A DNA stretch of 64,000 bases from Methanoregulaceae archaeon (lineage in GTDB: Archaea > Halobacteriota > Methanomicrobia > Methanomicrobiales > Methanospirillaceae), in assembly GCA_015660885.1 (NCBI GenBank), contig JACTUB010000015.1:1-64000 (forward strand), in the 5' to 3' direction. The notes below the pieces were generated by a model, which worked only from the letters and a program-made list of their open reading frames with translations, was not told the DNA's origin and did not search any database. Of the stretch, positions 10,591-20,291 are shown piece by piece (positions within the stretch are counted from its first letter, which is position 1; each line of letters begins with the position of its first letter). A program made the position numbers and the translations under genes.

Positions 10591-10670
10591 ATTTTTCATC
10601 AGGAAAAATCGTAAAGCGGAATAGTGAGGACCCGTCCAGACCCAATCCTCTTATTAAAGTTTTCCCCGGA

Positions 10671-10793
10671 TTACTGAGTTGCTTGCCCGCTCATATTAAA
10701 ACTGGGATAAAGAATCGTTCCAAGACATGTAGTAATGATAATGCATCCGACCAGGACCAGAAAAATGGCTGAGGTAGGTGATGCACGGTGCAT
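10671..10793 (-). CDS. Possible 40-aa single-TM protein (MHRASPTSAIFLVLVGCIIITTCLGTILYPSFNMSGQATQ)
   Basis: Internal start in track ORF 10671..10874; purine-rich GAGGGAGGG abuts the ATG; just downstream of the deaminase gene. Confidence 0.25.
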   Translation of the reverse strand: MHRASPTSAIFLVLVGCIIITTCLGTILYPSFNMSGQATQ

Positions 10794-10824
10794 CCCTCCC
10801 TCGTTTTGCCCGGGTCCGGACATA

Positions 10825-12144
10825 TCAGCCGTTCTGTGCACGGCAGACGAGCTCTTGTGCTGCAAGTGCAGCACTCTCCCGTATCACTGCTTCACCGGGA
10901 ATTTCACCTTCAAGCATCAGTACCTTTCCATCGCAGATTGTCGCTTCAACAGCTCCGCCATTACAGGAATACACGAGATTTGAGGTGGCGTTATGCAGCG
11001 GAGTATTGCATACCCTGTGGGTGTTTACCAGTACGATGTCGGCTGCTGCACCGACCGTAAGTCTTCCCGGGCCAAAACCAAGTGCCTCTGTCCCATGTGC
11101 AGTTGCCATGGCAAGTGCGTCCTGTGCCGGGAGGAGGGTTGGATTATTCCAGTAAAATTTCTGCAGGAGTGCAGCAATCTTCATCTCCGCAAACAGGTCA
11201 AGACTGTTGTTTGAGGCACAGCCATCTGTGCCAAGACAGACGTTTACACCGGCAGCTGACAGCCAGGGGTATGGCATCGCCCGGTGGGTGGCAAGTTTCA
11301 TGTTGCTTGCAGGGTTGTGCGATACACTGACACCACGTTTTTTCAGCAGGGTGCATTCCGCTTCATCCAGCCAGCAGCAGTGCGCCGCCATCGTCCGGGG
11401 GGCAAGGATCCCACAGGTATCAAGAAATGCCGACGGGCGCATGCCGTATCTGGTGATGCAGTCCTGCACTTCCTTTTCTGTTTCCGAGAGATGGATATGG
11501 ATAGCGATCTTCTGTTCTTTAGCAAATTCTGCACACCATATCAGCCCTTCCTTTGAGACAGTGTATATCGTATGGGGCCCTACAGACGCTTTTATCCGGG
11601 GATTCTTCATGCGTCGGACACGTGCGATAAGGTTCTCGGTCGCTTTGCACTCAATTTCGCGTTTGTCTGAATTGAAGAGATCGATGAACCCGTAGGAGAG
11701 CACTGCACGCATACCGGATTCGTCAACCGCCCGGGCTGCTTCATCCATAAAGAAATACATATCGTTAAACGCTGTTGTACCGCTCCGGATCATCTCAAGA
11801 CAGGCAAGACGTGTACCAAGGTATACATCATTACCAGTCAGGTGTGCCTCGAGCGGCCAGATCTTCTGCGTGAGCCAGTCCTGCAGGACCATGTCATCTG
11901 CATACCCCCGCAGCAGGCTCATTGCCGCATGGGTATGGGTATTCACCAGACCGGGAAGTGCAATCGCCCGGTCGCCGTCGATGATAAACTCCGCCTCACC
12001 CTTGTGCTTCACTCGTTTATCTTCACCCAGGCCGGCGATAGTTCCCGTCTCGTCAATAAAAATGTCGACTATTTTTCCATCCGCCTCCACATTGGTAATC
12101 AGGAGCGAATGCTTCTTTTCAAATATGTCAGTTATCCTCACCAT
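10825..12144 (-). CDS. dadD: Amidohydrolase: 5'-deoxyadenosine / S-adenosylhomocysteine / MTA deaminase family
   Basis: LPGLVNTHTHAAMSLLRGYADD, VGPHTIYTVS, HIHLSETEKEV, AHCCWLD, VCLGTDGCASNNSLDLFAEM; adjacent phosphorylase gene. Confidence 0.85.
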   Translation of the reverse strand: MVRITDIFEKKHSLLITNVEADGKIVDIFIDETGTIAGLGEDKRVKHKGEAEFIIDGDRAIALPGLVNTHTHAAMSLLRGYADDMVLQDWLTQKIWPLEAHLTGNDVYLGTRLACLEMIRSGTTAFNDMYFFMDEAARAVDESGMRAVLSYGFIDLFNSDKREIECKATENLIARVRRMKNPRIKASVGPHTIYTVSKEGLIWCAEFAKEQKIAIHIHLSETEKEVQDCITRYGMRPSAFLDTCGILAPRTMAAHCCWLDEAECTLLKKRGVSVSHNPASNMKLATHRAMPYPWLSAAGVNVCLGTDGCASNNSLDLFAEMKIAALLQKFYWNNPTLLPAQDALAMATAHGTEALGFGPGRLTVGAAADIVLVNTHRVCNTPLHNATSNLVYSCNGGAVEATICDGKVLMLEGEIPGEAVIRESAALAAQELVCRAQNG

Positions 12145-12150
12145 AGGGTA

Positions 12151-12831
12151 TCAACCCAAATGCCTGATGATTTTCATTACTATCTCTTCTGTCCGGGTAC
12201 GGTACTCCTTTGAAGTGGCGAGGATGTGCTCATAGGTCAGTACCTCACCACCCAGGCCGTTTGCGTAGTTATCAACTGTGCAGAGCGCTGCAAATTCCAT
12301 GCCGAGTTCGCACGCGAGTGTTGCTTCTGAGGCAACGGTCATTCCCACGATATCAGCAACACGTGCGAGTGCGTTTACTTCGGCAACCGTCTCGATCCGG
12401 GGGCCACATGTCTGCACATACACACCACCGAACTGTGCGGACGGTACGAGTCTGAAGAGATCCTTTCCAAGATTAGTGGAGAGTTCCGGGCGGACATGCT
12501 CTGTCGCGTGATCGTGGATTGACGGGATGTCTGCCAGGCTGATGTAATCAGTGGGGATTAAAAGGGATCCGGGTTTAATTTCAGGTTTGAGTGATCCCGA
12601 GGATCCGAATGCAACGATCCTGTCAACACCGGCGATTGCAAGTGCCGCAAGATTCGCCCGGTAATTGATCCTGTGAGGAGGGAGCCCGTTCTGGTGACGC
12701 ATCAGCATCACGATATCACCAGAAAGGATCTCCGCCATGCCAAACGGCGTGCTCACATTCTCCTTTTCCAGTGGGGGGAGTGTTGAGAATAAAAAACTTG
12801 TGCCCCCGATGATGCCCAACATCAGTACCAC
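12151..12831 (-). CDS. 5'-methylthioadenosine / 5'-methylthioinosine phosphorylase family (PNP/MTAP)
   Basis: LGIIGGTSF, LMRHQNGLPPHRINYRANLAAL, GPRIETVAEVNAL, GMTVASEATLACELGM. Confidence 0.88.
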   Translation of the reverse strand: MVLMLGIIGGTSFLFSTLPPLEKENVSTPFGMAEILSGDIVMLMRHQNGLPPHRINYRANLAALAIAGVDRIVAFGSSGSLKPEIKPGSLLIPTDYISLADIPSIHDHATEHVRPELSTNLGKDLFRLVPSAQFGGVYVQTCGPRIETVAEVNALARVADIVGMTVASEATLACELGMEFAALCTVDNYANGLGGEVLTYEHILATSKEYRTRTEEIVMKIIRHLG

Positions 12832-12900
12832 CTGTGTTTTTGTGCCGATCCTGCCGGAATTTCAGTTATATCAAAACCCTGCATATGTTCCCTGCCCTGG

Positions 12901-12948
12901 ACAATGGTTGTCCATTGTTGCACTAATATTTAGCGTACACCCTGTGTA
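12901..12948. promoter_or_regulatory. Two inverted repeats in a divergent intergenic region: ACAATGG-TTGT-CCATTGT (12901-12918) and TACAC-CCT-GTGTA (12936-12948)
   Basis: Perfect 7-bp and 5-bp inverted repeats between divergent genes, upstream of a TATA box. Confidence 0.4.
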
Positions 12949-12955
12949 AAGATGG

Positions 12956-12964
12956 TATAAATAA
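12956..12964 (+). promoter_or_regulatory. Archaeal TATA box (TATAAATAA) for the nicotinate phosphoribosyltransferase gene
   Basis: TATAAATAA 32 bp upstream of ATG 12996. Confidence 0.5.
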
Positions 12965-12995
12965 GCGTAAATTCGAAAACGAACCATAGTTTCCC

Positions 12996-14120
12996 ATGGC
13001 TAGATTCGAAACCGTGAGCGACGAAACCATCAAACGGGGCGAATGCACGGATATTTATTTTGTGCGCACGGAAGAGACGCTGAACAAAGAAAATATCAAT
13101 CCGGTCGTCTCTATGGAAGTGACCGCTGCAACACTGCCGGATACATGGGCGGTTTTTTGCGGGCTTTCCGATGTAATCACACTGCTTGAAAATCTTCCGG
13201 TTATGGTAGATGCGATGCCGGAAGGCACTATTTTTTTAAAAAACGAACCGGTCCTGCGGATTTCGGGAAAGTACCGGGATTTTTGCCGGTACGAAACGGC
13301 AATTCTTGGATTCCTTTGCCATGCCTCGGGAATAGCCTCAGCAGCTGCCCATATCACTGTCGCTGCCCGGGGTCATCCGGTCTATTCCTTTGGTTCGCGG
13401 CGGCAGCACCCTGCCATCGCCGGGATGATTGAGCGTGCTGCCTGGATTGGTGGTGTTGATGGTGCCTCGAACACCTGTGCCCCCGAAGGGATACCTGTTG
13501 TCGGTACAATGCCTCATGCATTTGTGATGTGTTATGAAAAACCTGAGGATGCCTGGCGGTCATTTGACCGTCATGCCCCAAAAGAGGTCCCCCGGATCAT
13601 GCTCTGCGATACCTGGTGCGACGAAAAGTCCGAATCCCTGCAGGCTGCAGAGTGCGGGGCAGCCATGGTCCGTCTCGATACACCACGATCCCGGCGTGGC
13701 GATATGCTCGCGATCATCGACGAGGTGCGATGGGAGCTGGATACACACGGGTATGATAACGTAAAGATCCTGTTGACCGGCGGGGTGACCCGCGAAGATA
13801 TAATCACCTCCAGGCAGACTGTTGATGCATTTGGTGTTGGTGGTGCCATAGCAAATGCCCCCGTGATCGACTTCGGCATGGATATTGTCAAGATTGAAGG
13901 AAAGTCCAAAGCCAAGCGGGGAAAGAGGAGCGGTGTCAAGCAGGTCTATGAGTTGCCCGGCGGTGAACATCAAATGCTACCGCTCAATAAAAAGGCACCA
14001 GCAGGTGGGAAACCCCTGATCGAACCGTTTATTAAAAACGGAATCATTATAAAGGACTCCGGAATGCAGGAGGCACGACGGAGAGTGCTGGAGAGACTGC
14101 ACACACTTCCCTTCCCATAA
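12996..14120 (+). CDS. Nicotinate phosphoribosyltransferase (archaeal type)
   Basis: YSFGSRRQHPAIAGMIERAAWIGGVDGASNT, ILLTGGVTREDI, VDAFGVGGAIANAP. Confidence 0.85.
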   Translation: MARFETVSDETIKRGECTDIYFVRTEETLNKENINPVVSMEVTAATLPDTWAVFCGLSDVITLLENLPVMVDAMPEGTIFLKNEPVLRISGKYRDFCRYETAILGFLCHASGIASAAAHITVAARGHPVYSFGSRRQHPAIAGMIERAAWIGGVDGASNTCAPEGIPVVGTMPHAFVMCYEKPEDAWRSFDRHAPKEVPRIMLCDTWCDEKSESLQAAECGAAMVRLDTPRSRRGDMLAIIDEVRWELDTHGYDNVKILLTGGVTREDIITSRQTVDAFGVGGAIANAPVIDFGMDIVKIEGKSKAKRGKRSGVKQVYELPGGEHQMLPLNKKAPAGGKPLIEPFIKNGIIIKDSGMQEARRRVLERLHTLPFP

Positions 14121-14450
14121 ACCTGCCCTTACGGCTTCAGGGTGAAAAGTTCAATAGCATTGAGGAAAGATCGTATCGCAGGGGACTTTTATATGTTTTG
14201 TGACCAGTACGGGTCTTAAATCCGGTTACAAACAAACTCTGTTCAAATTGTCGCTCTTCCCTGATGAAACATGAGCCCAGTGTCCCTCGCACCCGCTGCA
14301 CTACCATCTCCGGTTCCCGCAGCGGCCGCCCCGCCTTCATTCTATACCTCCTGTAGGAACTGTTGGAACCTCGTGAGTTGGTCATAAAAAGACGTTAGGG
14401 AAGAGAAAGCCCAATTCTTTTAACCAATGCCGTACAACAATGTTAAAGCG

Positions 14451-14522
14451 GGGCCGGTAGATCAGTGGTAGATCGCTTCCTTGGCATGGAAGAGGCCGCG
14501 GGTTCAATTCCCGCCCGGTCCA
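14451..14522 (+). tRNA. tRNA-Ala (anticodon GGC)
   Basis: GGGCCGG/CCGGTCC acceptor, CTTCC-TTGGCAT-GGAAG anticodon arm, GCGGGTTCAATTCCCGC T-arm; 3' CCA not encoded. Confidence 0.95.
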
Positions 14523-14599
14523 TCACACTTTTATGATTTTTTCCTTCACCCAACCGTACTTTTTTATGCTTACGGGGAGAGGCTCTATTCAGAACAACC

Positions 14600-15229
14600 A
14601 TGCATGTCCGTGACCTGATCCTTCCTGAAGACAAGGTGTTCTTTTCGCTGTTTGCTGAGATGTCAGAAGCTATTGGCGAGGCAGCGACCACTCTCAACGA
14701 GATCACCCACGAAATCCCCCAAGGGGCAGAAAAAGCCCAGAAAGTGCACCAGCTTGAGCATAAAGGTGACGAGATTACCCGGCATATATACGAGAAACTT
14801 AATGAATCGCTGATTACTCCCTTGGAGCCCGAAGAGATCTCCCGGCTGGCACCAGCAATGGATGATGTGATGGATCGTATAGACCGTGTCACCCAACAGA
14901 TCTGCACCTATGGTTTAACCGAGCAAAATGACAAGCTCCGTGAATTTTCCTATATGATCCTCCTTGCAACTGCAGAGATCATAAAAGCGTTTCAAAAGCT
15001 GCCGAACATGGACAAAATCCAGGAAATCCGGGAACATGCAAATGAAATAAACCGGTTGTACAACAGGACCATTGAACTCCAGTCCCAGGCAGTCCTCGAA
15101 CTCTTCAAGACAAAAGACCTGCTTCTGATCATCAAACTCAAGGATATCTATGAAAGTCTTGGATTGGTGATGGAGAAATGCAATGATGTCGGTCACGCAT
15201 TTAACGATATCATCCTGAATCACAGCTGA
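14600..15229 (+). CDS. DUF47 (PhoU-like) phosphate transport regulator, copy 1
   Basis: LEHKGDEITRHIYEKLNESLITPLEPEEISRLAPAMDDVMDRID. Confidence 0.92.
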   Translation: MHVRDLILPEDKVFFSLFAEMSEAIGEAATTLNEITHEIPQGAEKAQKVHQLEHKGDEITRHIYEKLNESLITPLEPEEISRLAPAMDDVMDRIDRVTQQICTYGLTEQNDKLREFSYMILLATAEIIKAFQKLPNMDKIQEIREHANEINRLYNRTIELQSQAVLELFKTKDLLLIIKLKDIYESLGLVMEKCNDVGHAFNDIILNHS

Positions 15230-15233
15230 CCCC

Positions 15234-16418
15234 ATGGAGCCCCTGATCATTTTTGGTGTTATCCTTGCACTTGCCCTGAATTTCGTCAATGGGCTGAACG
15301 ATGCCGCGCATTCGATTGCAACCGTCGTAGCAACAAAATCCCTGTCGCCATGGCGTGCAGTGCTCCTGACATCCCTCTGTAACATGCTGGGACCATTCAT
15401 CTTTACCACCGCCGTTGCAACAACGATCGGAACTGCCATCATCCATCCTGGTTCCTTGACCCCGATATCCATCATTATTGCAATGGGGACCGCCATCTCA
15501 CTTGTCTTTGTTGCCACCCGTGCCGGTCTCCCGATCTCAAGCAGTCATGCTATGGTGGGCGGGCTTCTTGGAGCTGGTATAGCCACCAGTGGTTTTACCG
15601 CCATCATCCTTCCCGGCACTACCACGTTTATCGACCTCGGTATCGCCGCTCTCATCGGTGTTCTTGTAGGGACTATTGTTCTGGGTATCCTGACTACAGC
15701 ACTGAAAGGGGATGTACGTCTCGGCCTCCTGATCGGAGCGGTTTGCGGAGGTACACTGGTCATTCCTGTGCTGATGCTCGCGGGAGTACTGAAGATTTCC
15801 GGTCTGCTTGCCATCGTCCTGTTCATCTTCATCTCGCCGGTTATGGGAGTGAGTTCAGCATTTTTATTTAACATCATAATCTCTCACTTGTTCCAGCACC
15901 GGAAACAAAACCGAGTCCGCCGTATCTTTCAACCCCTTCATGTCATTGCATGTCTCTTTCAGGCAGCAGGACATGGGGCAAATGATGGTCAGCATGCCGT
16001 TGGAGTCATCGCTGCTCTGCTCGTATCCGCTGGCATTCTCACAACATTTTCGATACCACTGTGGGTACTGTTGAGTTCTGCAGTTGCAATCGGTCTTGGT
16101 ACCGTTTTCGGAGGATGGGATGTGGTGGACAAGATGGCAAAAAAGATTACCCGGATCCGGCCCTACCAAGGATTTTCTGCAGCCATGGCCGGGAGTGCTG
16201 TACTTGCGATGGTGACATCGTATGGAGTACCGGTCTCTTCGACGCATGTCATCAGCGGGGCAATTGTAGGAGTCGGGGCAACCCGGGGAAAAAATGCAGT
16301 CCAGTGGGAAGTCGTTCGGGAGATGGTCACAGCCTGGGTAATCACCATTCCCTTGGCCCTGGTTATTTCCTATACCGGATACTTCGTTATCAGCATCCTC
16401 TTAAAATTCCTCTTTTGA
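15234..16418 (+). CDS. PiT-family inorganic phosphate transporter, copy 1
   Basis: NFVNGLNDAAHSIATVVATKSLSP, GLPISSSHAMVGGLLGAG, GHGANDGQHAVGVIAAL, GVPVSSTHVISGAIVGVG. Confidence 0.95.
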   Translation: MEPLIIFGVILALALNFVNGLNDAAHSIATVVATKSLSPWRAVLLTSLCNMLGPFIFTTAVATTIGTAIIHPGSLTPISIIIAMGTAISLVFVATRAGLPISSSHAMVGGLLGAGIATSGFTAIILPGTTTFIDLGIAALIGVLVGTIVLGILTTALKGDVRLGLLIGAVCGGTLVIPVLMLAGVLKISGLLAIVLFIFISPVMGVSSAFLFNIIISHLFQHRKQNRVRRIFQPLHVIACLFQAAGHGANDGQHAVGVIAALLVSAGILTTFSIPLWVLLSSAVAIGLGTVFGGWDVVDKMAKKITRIRPYQGFSAAMAGSAVLAMVTSYGVPVSSTHVISGAIVGVGATRGKNAVQWEVVREMVTAWVITIPLALVISYTGYFVISILLKFLF

Positions 16419-16476
16419 TAAAACAGTAAAATCGCCATATTTTTTACCATGATTGACCGATTATCCGTAGGTTATT

Positions 16477-17106
16477 ATGGGTCTTCGTGAGCTGTTGATA
16501 CCGCATGATAAGGTCTTTTTTGACCTGTTTGAAAAACAGGCAGGAATTATCAAGGAGGCAGCGTGGCAGCTTGTCGCGCTGACTGAGGATTTTACCAATG
16601 TCAAGGAGAAACGCCATGCGATCGAGAAGCTTGAGCATAAGGGCGATCAGGTTACCCATGATATTTATGACCAGCTGAACCGCACGTTCATCACTCCCCT
16701 TGATCCCGAGGAGATCTCGCGACTTGCTTCCACCCTTGATGAAGTGCTGGACTATATCGATGGTGCGACAGAGAAGATGTATTATTACAATATTGAAGCC
16801 ACTGATGCTCACATGATCGAACTCGCAAAACTGATCCACATGTCCACTGTCGAGATTGAGAGTGCAGTAAAAGGTATCCGTTCCATCAAGGACCCAAGGT
16901 ACATCGAGGAACGCTGTATCGAGGTTAACCGTCTCGAAAACCTCGCTGATGATGTCCTTGCCCATGCAGTCACCGACCTGTTCAAGACAACAGACGCAAT
17001 TGCCATTATCAAACTCAAGGATATCTACGAGCATCTCGAGACTGCGACCGATTATTGTGAGGACGTCGCAAACGTACTTTCCGATATAGCAATCCGGCAC
17101 TCATGA
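16477..17106 (+). CDS. DUF47 (PhoU-like) phosphate transport regulator, copy 2
   Basis: LEHKGDQVTHDIYDQLNRTFITPLDPEEISRLASTLDEVLDYIDG; same length as copy 1. Confidence 0.92.
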   Translation: MGLRELLIPHDKVFFDLFEKQAGIIKEAAWQLVALTEDFTNVKEKRHAIEKLEHKGDQVTHDIYDQLNRTFITPLDPEEISRLASTLDEVLDYIDGATEKMYYYNIEATDAHMIELAKLIHMSTVEIESAVKGIRSIKDPRYIEERCIEVNRLENLADDVLAHAVTDLFKTTDAIAIIKLKDIYEHLETATDYCEDVANVLSDIAIRHS

Positions 17107-17137
17107 ATGAACGACAGAATATCCGAAAGAGGATTGG

Positions 17138-18169
17138 ATGATCGAAGCACCGACGATACTTATAATTGCTATCATCATTATCGCATTGATTTTTGATTTT
17201 ACGAACGGTTTTCACGATTCGGCAAATTCGATATCAACAGTAGTCTCCACAAAGGTCCTCTCACCCCGTAATGCTGTGGTATTCGCTGCTTTTTTTAATT
17301 TTGTTGCTGCATTTGGGTTTGGTGTTGCGGTGGCAAGCACGATAAGTCAAATCGTTGAACTGAATTATGTACGGACAGAGATTATTCCCTATATTATCCT
17401 GAGCGCCCTGACGGGAGCGATTGTATGGAACCTGATGACCTGGCTTTCTGGTCTTCCGACCTCCTCCTCCCACGCCCTCATAGGCGGGCTCTCAGGGGCA
17501 GGTATTTCGGCGGCAGGTCTTGCTGCGATCAAGTGGTCCACCGTTTCACTGGTTGCGATATTCATGGTTATTTCGCCCCTCATTGGTCTTTTCTGCGGAT
17601 TCCTGTTTATGGCTGGTGTCCTTAATCTTACAAGAAAAGCAAACAAACAGTCCGCTGAAAATTATTTCAGGCGGCTCCAGCTCTGTTCAGCGGCAGCCTA
17701 TAGTTTCAGCCATGGGACAAACGATGCCCAGAAAACCATGGGGATCATTGTCCCGCTCCTGTTTTCCATCGGGTATTTCGGAGCGGCTGTTAATCCAAAT
17801 CACCTGCCTGTTCCCCTGTGGGTGATCGTCGCGTCGTATTCGGCCATCGCATTCGGGACTCTTTCCGGGGGGTGGCGTATTGTAAAAACCATGGGGTATA
17901 AAATCACCAAGCTCCGCCCAGTTCACGGTTTTGCGGCAGAAACGGCAGGTGCTGTAACAATTCTCGGTGCATCAGTTGCAGGAATTCCGGTGAGTACCAC
18001 GCATGTCATCTGTTCATCCATTATGGGCGTGGGTTCCACCATGGGGGCAAGCACAGTCAAGTGGGGAGTTGCCCGGAGTATCATGATCGCATGGCTTCTT
18101 ACTATCCCCGTCAGTGCGCTTATCGGGTTTCTTTCATTTGCGGTTATTCGGGTGGTTATCGGGTATTAA
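17138..18169 (+). CDS. PiT-family inorganic phosphate transporter, copy 2
   Basis: DFTNGFHDSANSISTVVSTKVLSPRNAV, GLPTSSSHALIGGLSGAG, SHGTNDAQKTMGII, GIPVSTTHVICSSIMGVG. Confidence 0.95.
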   Translation: MIEAPTILIIAIIIIALIFDFTNGFHDSANSISTVVSTKVLSPRNAVVFAAFFNFVAAFGFGVAVASTISQIVELNYVRTEIIPYIILSALTGAIVWNLMTWLSGLPTSSSHALIGGLSGAGISAAGLAAIKWSTVSLVAIFMVISPLIGLFCGFLFMAGVLNLTRKANKQSAENYFRRLQLCSAAAYSFSHGTNDAQKTMGIIVPLLFSIGYFGAAVNPNHLPVPLWVIVASYSAIAFGTLSGGWRIVKTMGYKITKLRPVHGFAAETAGAVTILGASVAGIPVSTTHVICSSIMGVGSTMGASTVKWGVARSIMIAWLLTIPVSALIGFLSFAVIRVVIGY

Positions 18170-18554
18170 TTATGAGACTTTGTTTTTTCTCATTTCAGGT
18201 GTTTTCCGGCAACTTCGGCAAGCCAAATATGCGATAATGTCGTAGTACCTGTATACAATTTTAACAAAAAAAATTCCCCTCTCACACCTCAAAACTACCG
18301 CTGTGGCGTCTTGCCGAGATATCGTTTTACCGGCGGAAAATCGGGCTTCTTGAGGGAGATTCCGTCAATATCTGACCGTTTTTGGGAGTCTTTGCCCCCA
18401 CCGCTGTGGCCTTTATATGCGGCAATGATCCAAGAAGAGGTCACACATAACCTCATAAAAAGCACAAAATTAGAAAGGAGGCAGCGCTGTTGTCCCTATT
18501 TTTATCTAAGTATAATTTTCTCTCATGGCAGTAAACGAGAAAATCAACAAACTC

Positions 18555-19205
18555 TCATTTTCTATTCAAAGTCAGGAAATACCGGCAGTGCCGTCTGATG
18601 GGGCAGATGCTGCATTTTGGTTTCTTTGCAGTGCAGCACTCCCTTCCATGGGCGATCAGGACATCAGTAATATCCCCCCACAGGTTCTTTGGAAATGCAG
18701 CCATCAGGTCCTGCTCGATCCTGCTCACATTGTCGGTATCAGAAAATCCAATACGTTGCGCGAGTCTCCGGACATGGGTATCAACAGCAATCCCCTCGTT
18801 TCTGCCAAGTGCATGGTAGAGCACAATATTTGCTGTCTTTCTGCCCACACCAGGAATTAAAAGCAATTCCTCCATTGTTTCAGGTACTTCCCCGCCAAAC
18901 TTTGTTATGAGTGCCTGAGACGCGGCAATGATATGCCGGGCTTTTGCATGGAAATACCCGAGACTGTGGATGATAGTTTCCACATCCTCGGTCTTTGCCT
19001 TCGCGAGCGATGAGGGAGTCGGGTATGTTGAAAAAAGGGGTTCTTTTACTTTCAGCACAGCACGATCGGTGGTCTGTGCTGATAGGATAGTCAGGACGAG
19101 CACCTCAAAGGCAGAACCACCCGAGAGCTGAGCGGGAGAACCCTGCGAATCGTGATACTGTCGGGAAAGGAGTGAATATATTTTTTCAGCGTCCTGTTTT
19201 ATCAT
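18555..19205 (-). CDS. nth: Endonuclease III (HhH-GPD DNA glycosylase/AP lyase)
   Basis: LILSAQTTDRAV, LLIPGVGRKTANIVLYHALGRNEGIAVDTHVRRLAQRIG, C-x6-CxxC-x5-C cluster (CCTAKKPKCSICPIRRHC). Start trimmed to MIKQDAEK because the track ORF runs into the tRNA. Confidence 0.92.
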   Translation of the reverse strand: MIKQDAEKIYSLLSRQYHDSQGSPAQLSGGSAFEVLVLTILSAQTTDRAVLKVKEPLFSTYPTPSSLAKAKTEDVETIIHSLGYFHAKARHIIAASQALITKFGGEVPETMEELLLIPGVGRKTANIVLYHALGRNEGIAVDTHVRRLAQRIGFSDTDNVSRIEQDLMAAFPKNLWGDITDVLIAHGRECCTAKKPKCSICPIRRHCRYFLTLNRK

Positions 19206-19211
19206 GAAATA

Positions 19212-19286
19212 TGGGGTAGGGCGGATTCGAACCGCCGTCAAAGCGTCCCAAACGCTCTAGGATGGACCAGGCTACCCTACTACCCC
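19212..19286 (-). tRNA. tRNA-Pro (anticodon TGG)
   Basis: Reverse complement GGGGTAG...AGCG-TTTGGGA-CGCT...GCGGTTCGAATCCGC...CTACCCC folds as a cloverleaf. Confidence 0.93.
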
Positions 19287-19350
19287 GTGCCATCATACCT
19301 GTGTCGGGAACGTAAAAATACGTAGTGGTTCCCGGGCTATGAGCTAACCC

Positions 19351-20055
19351 TCAGAGCGGCAGGATCTTTTTCTTACTCCCGCTCACCATAGTTCCGGTAA
19401 ATTTTCCGGTAAGAATCGCACGGGAAAGATTCTCTGGGTTATTTCCGTCAAGGACCACGAGTGGGATATGACTGCGCTCTACCACTCGGGCAGCAACAAT
19501 ATCAAGCACTGTGTTGGAACCCGCGGTGAGCGCAGTTCCACCTGCGATTTGAAGCAGTTGCTCATAAGTAAGCGTTGGATAGTGCTGTGCTTTTTTGTTC
19601 TTTTTTGGATCGACAGAATAGATACCATCGACCGAGGTTACGTTTATAAATACCGATGCACCCACACGTTCGGCGAGCACCGCCGCAACCGCGTCGGTCG
19701 TCTGTCCTGGGGTGATCCCTCCCATAACAACAATCTTTCTGGATTCGGCAAACTTTTTTGCCTCGGCATGACTCTCAGCCACTTTCGGGTACGCCATTTC
19801 CCCAAGCGCAGCAATGAGCAGATTTGCGTTCAACCTGGTGATCAGGATGCCAATCTCATCTGACGTACCCTCGTCGATACCGAGTTTGCGGGCAACTGCA
19901 ATGTAGCGGCGGGCTTCACCCCCGCCGCCAACTACAACAAACAGGCGGTGGTGTGCTGCAATTTCCCCCAGCACCGGGACATATTCCTTGATCTTATTCT
20001 TCTCGAGGGAGGGGATCAGGACAGAGCCGCCCAGAGAGATGACAACGGTCTTCAT
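19351..20055 (-). CDS. pyrH: Uridylate kinase (UMP kinase, archaeal type)
   Basis: VVISLGGSVLIPS, VVVGGGGEARRYI, VMGGITPGQTTDAVAAVLAERV, FINVTSVDGIYSVDP. Confidence 0.9.
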   Translation of the reverse strand: MKTVVISLGGSVLIPSLEKNKIKEYVPVLGEIAAHHRLFVVVGGGGEARRYIAVARKLGIDEGTSDEIGILITRLNANLLIAALGEMAYPKVAESHAEAKKFAESRKIVVMGGITPGQTTDAVAAVLAERVGASVFINVTSVDGIYSVDPKKNKKAQHYPTLTYEQLLQIAGGTALTAGSNTVLDIVAARVVERSHIPLVVLDGNNPENLSRAILTGKFTGTMVSGSKKKILPL

Positions 20056-20098
20056 TGCACTAGTTTTTGTACCGGGTGTTCATATAGAGTTGTTGAAT

Positions 20099-20257
20099 AT
20101 GCTCTATTGTCCTGTCTGTAAAAGCCGGGATATCTTTCCTGTTGCCGGGGGGTATATCGGTCAGGTTTATGTCTGCAAGAAATGCAGGTACCGTGGTTCA
20201 TTTGTCCTTGAAACCGATGACGGGTATGAAACCCGCGTGGGAGAAAAAGAACCATAA
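20099..20257 (+). CDS. Small zinc-ribbon protein (52 aa)
   Basis: MLYCPVCKSRD...VYVCKKCRYRG, two CxxC knuckles; start trimmed from track ORF. Confidence 0.65.
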   Translation: MLYCPVCKSRDIFPVAGGYIGQVYVCKKCRYRGSFVLETDDGYETRVGEKEP

Positions 20258-20291
20258 CCGTTGTAAGCGATATTTCCGTTTGGGAATCCTT

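Noticed and set aside
14137-14385. 82-aa - strand ORF next to tRNA-Ala
   Set aside because: No recognisable motif and no supporting start context; could not support it as a gene.
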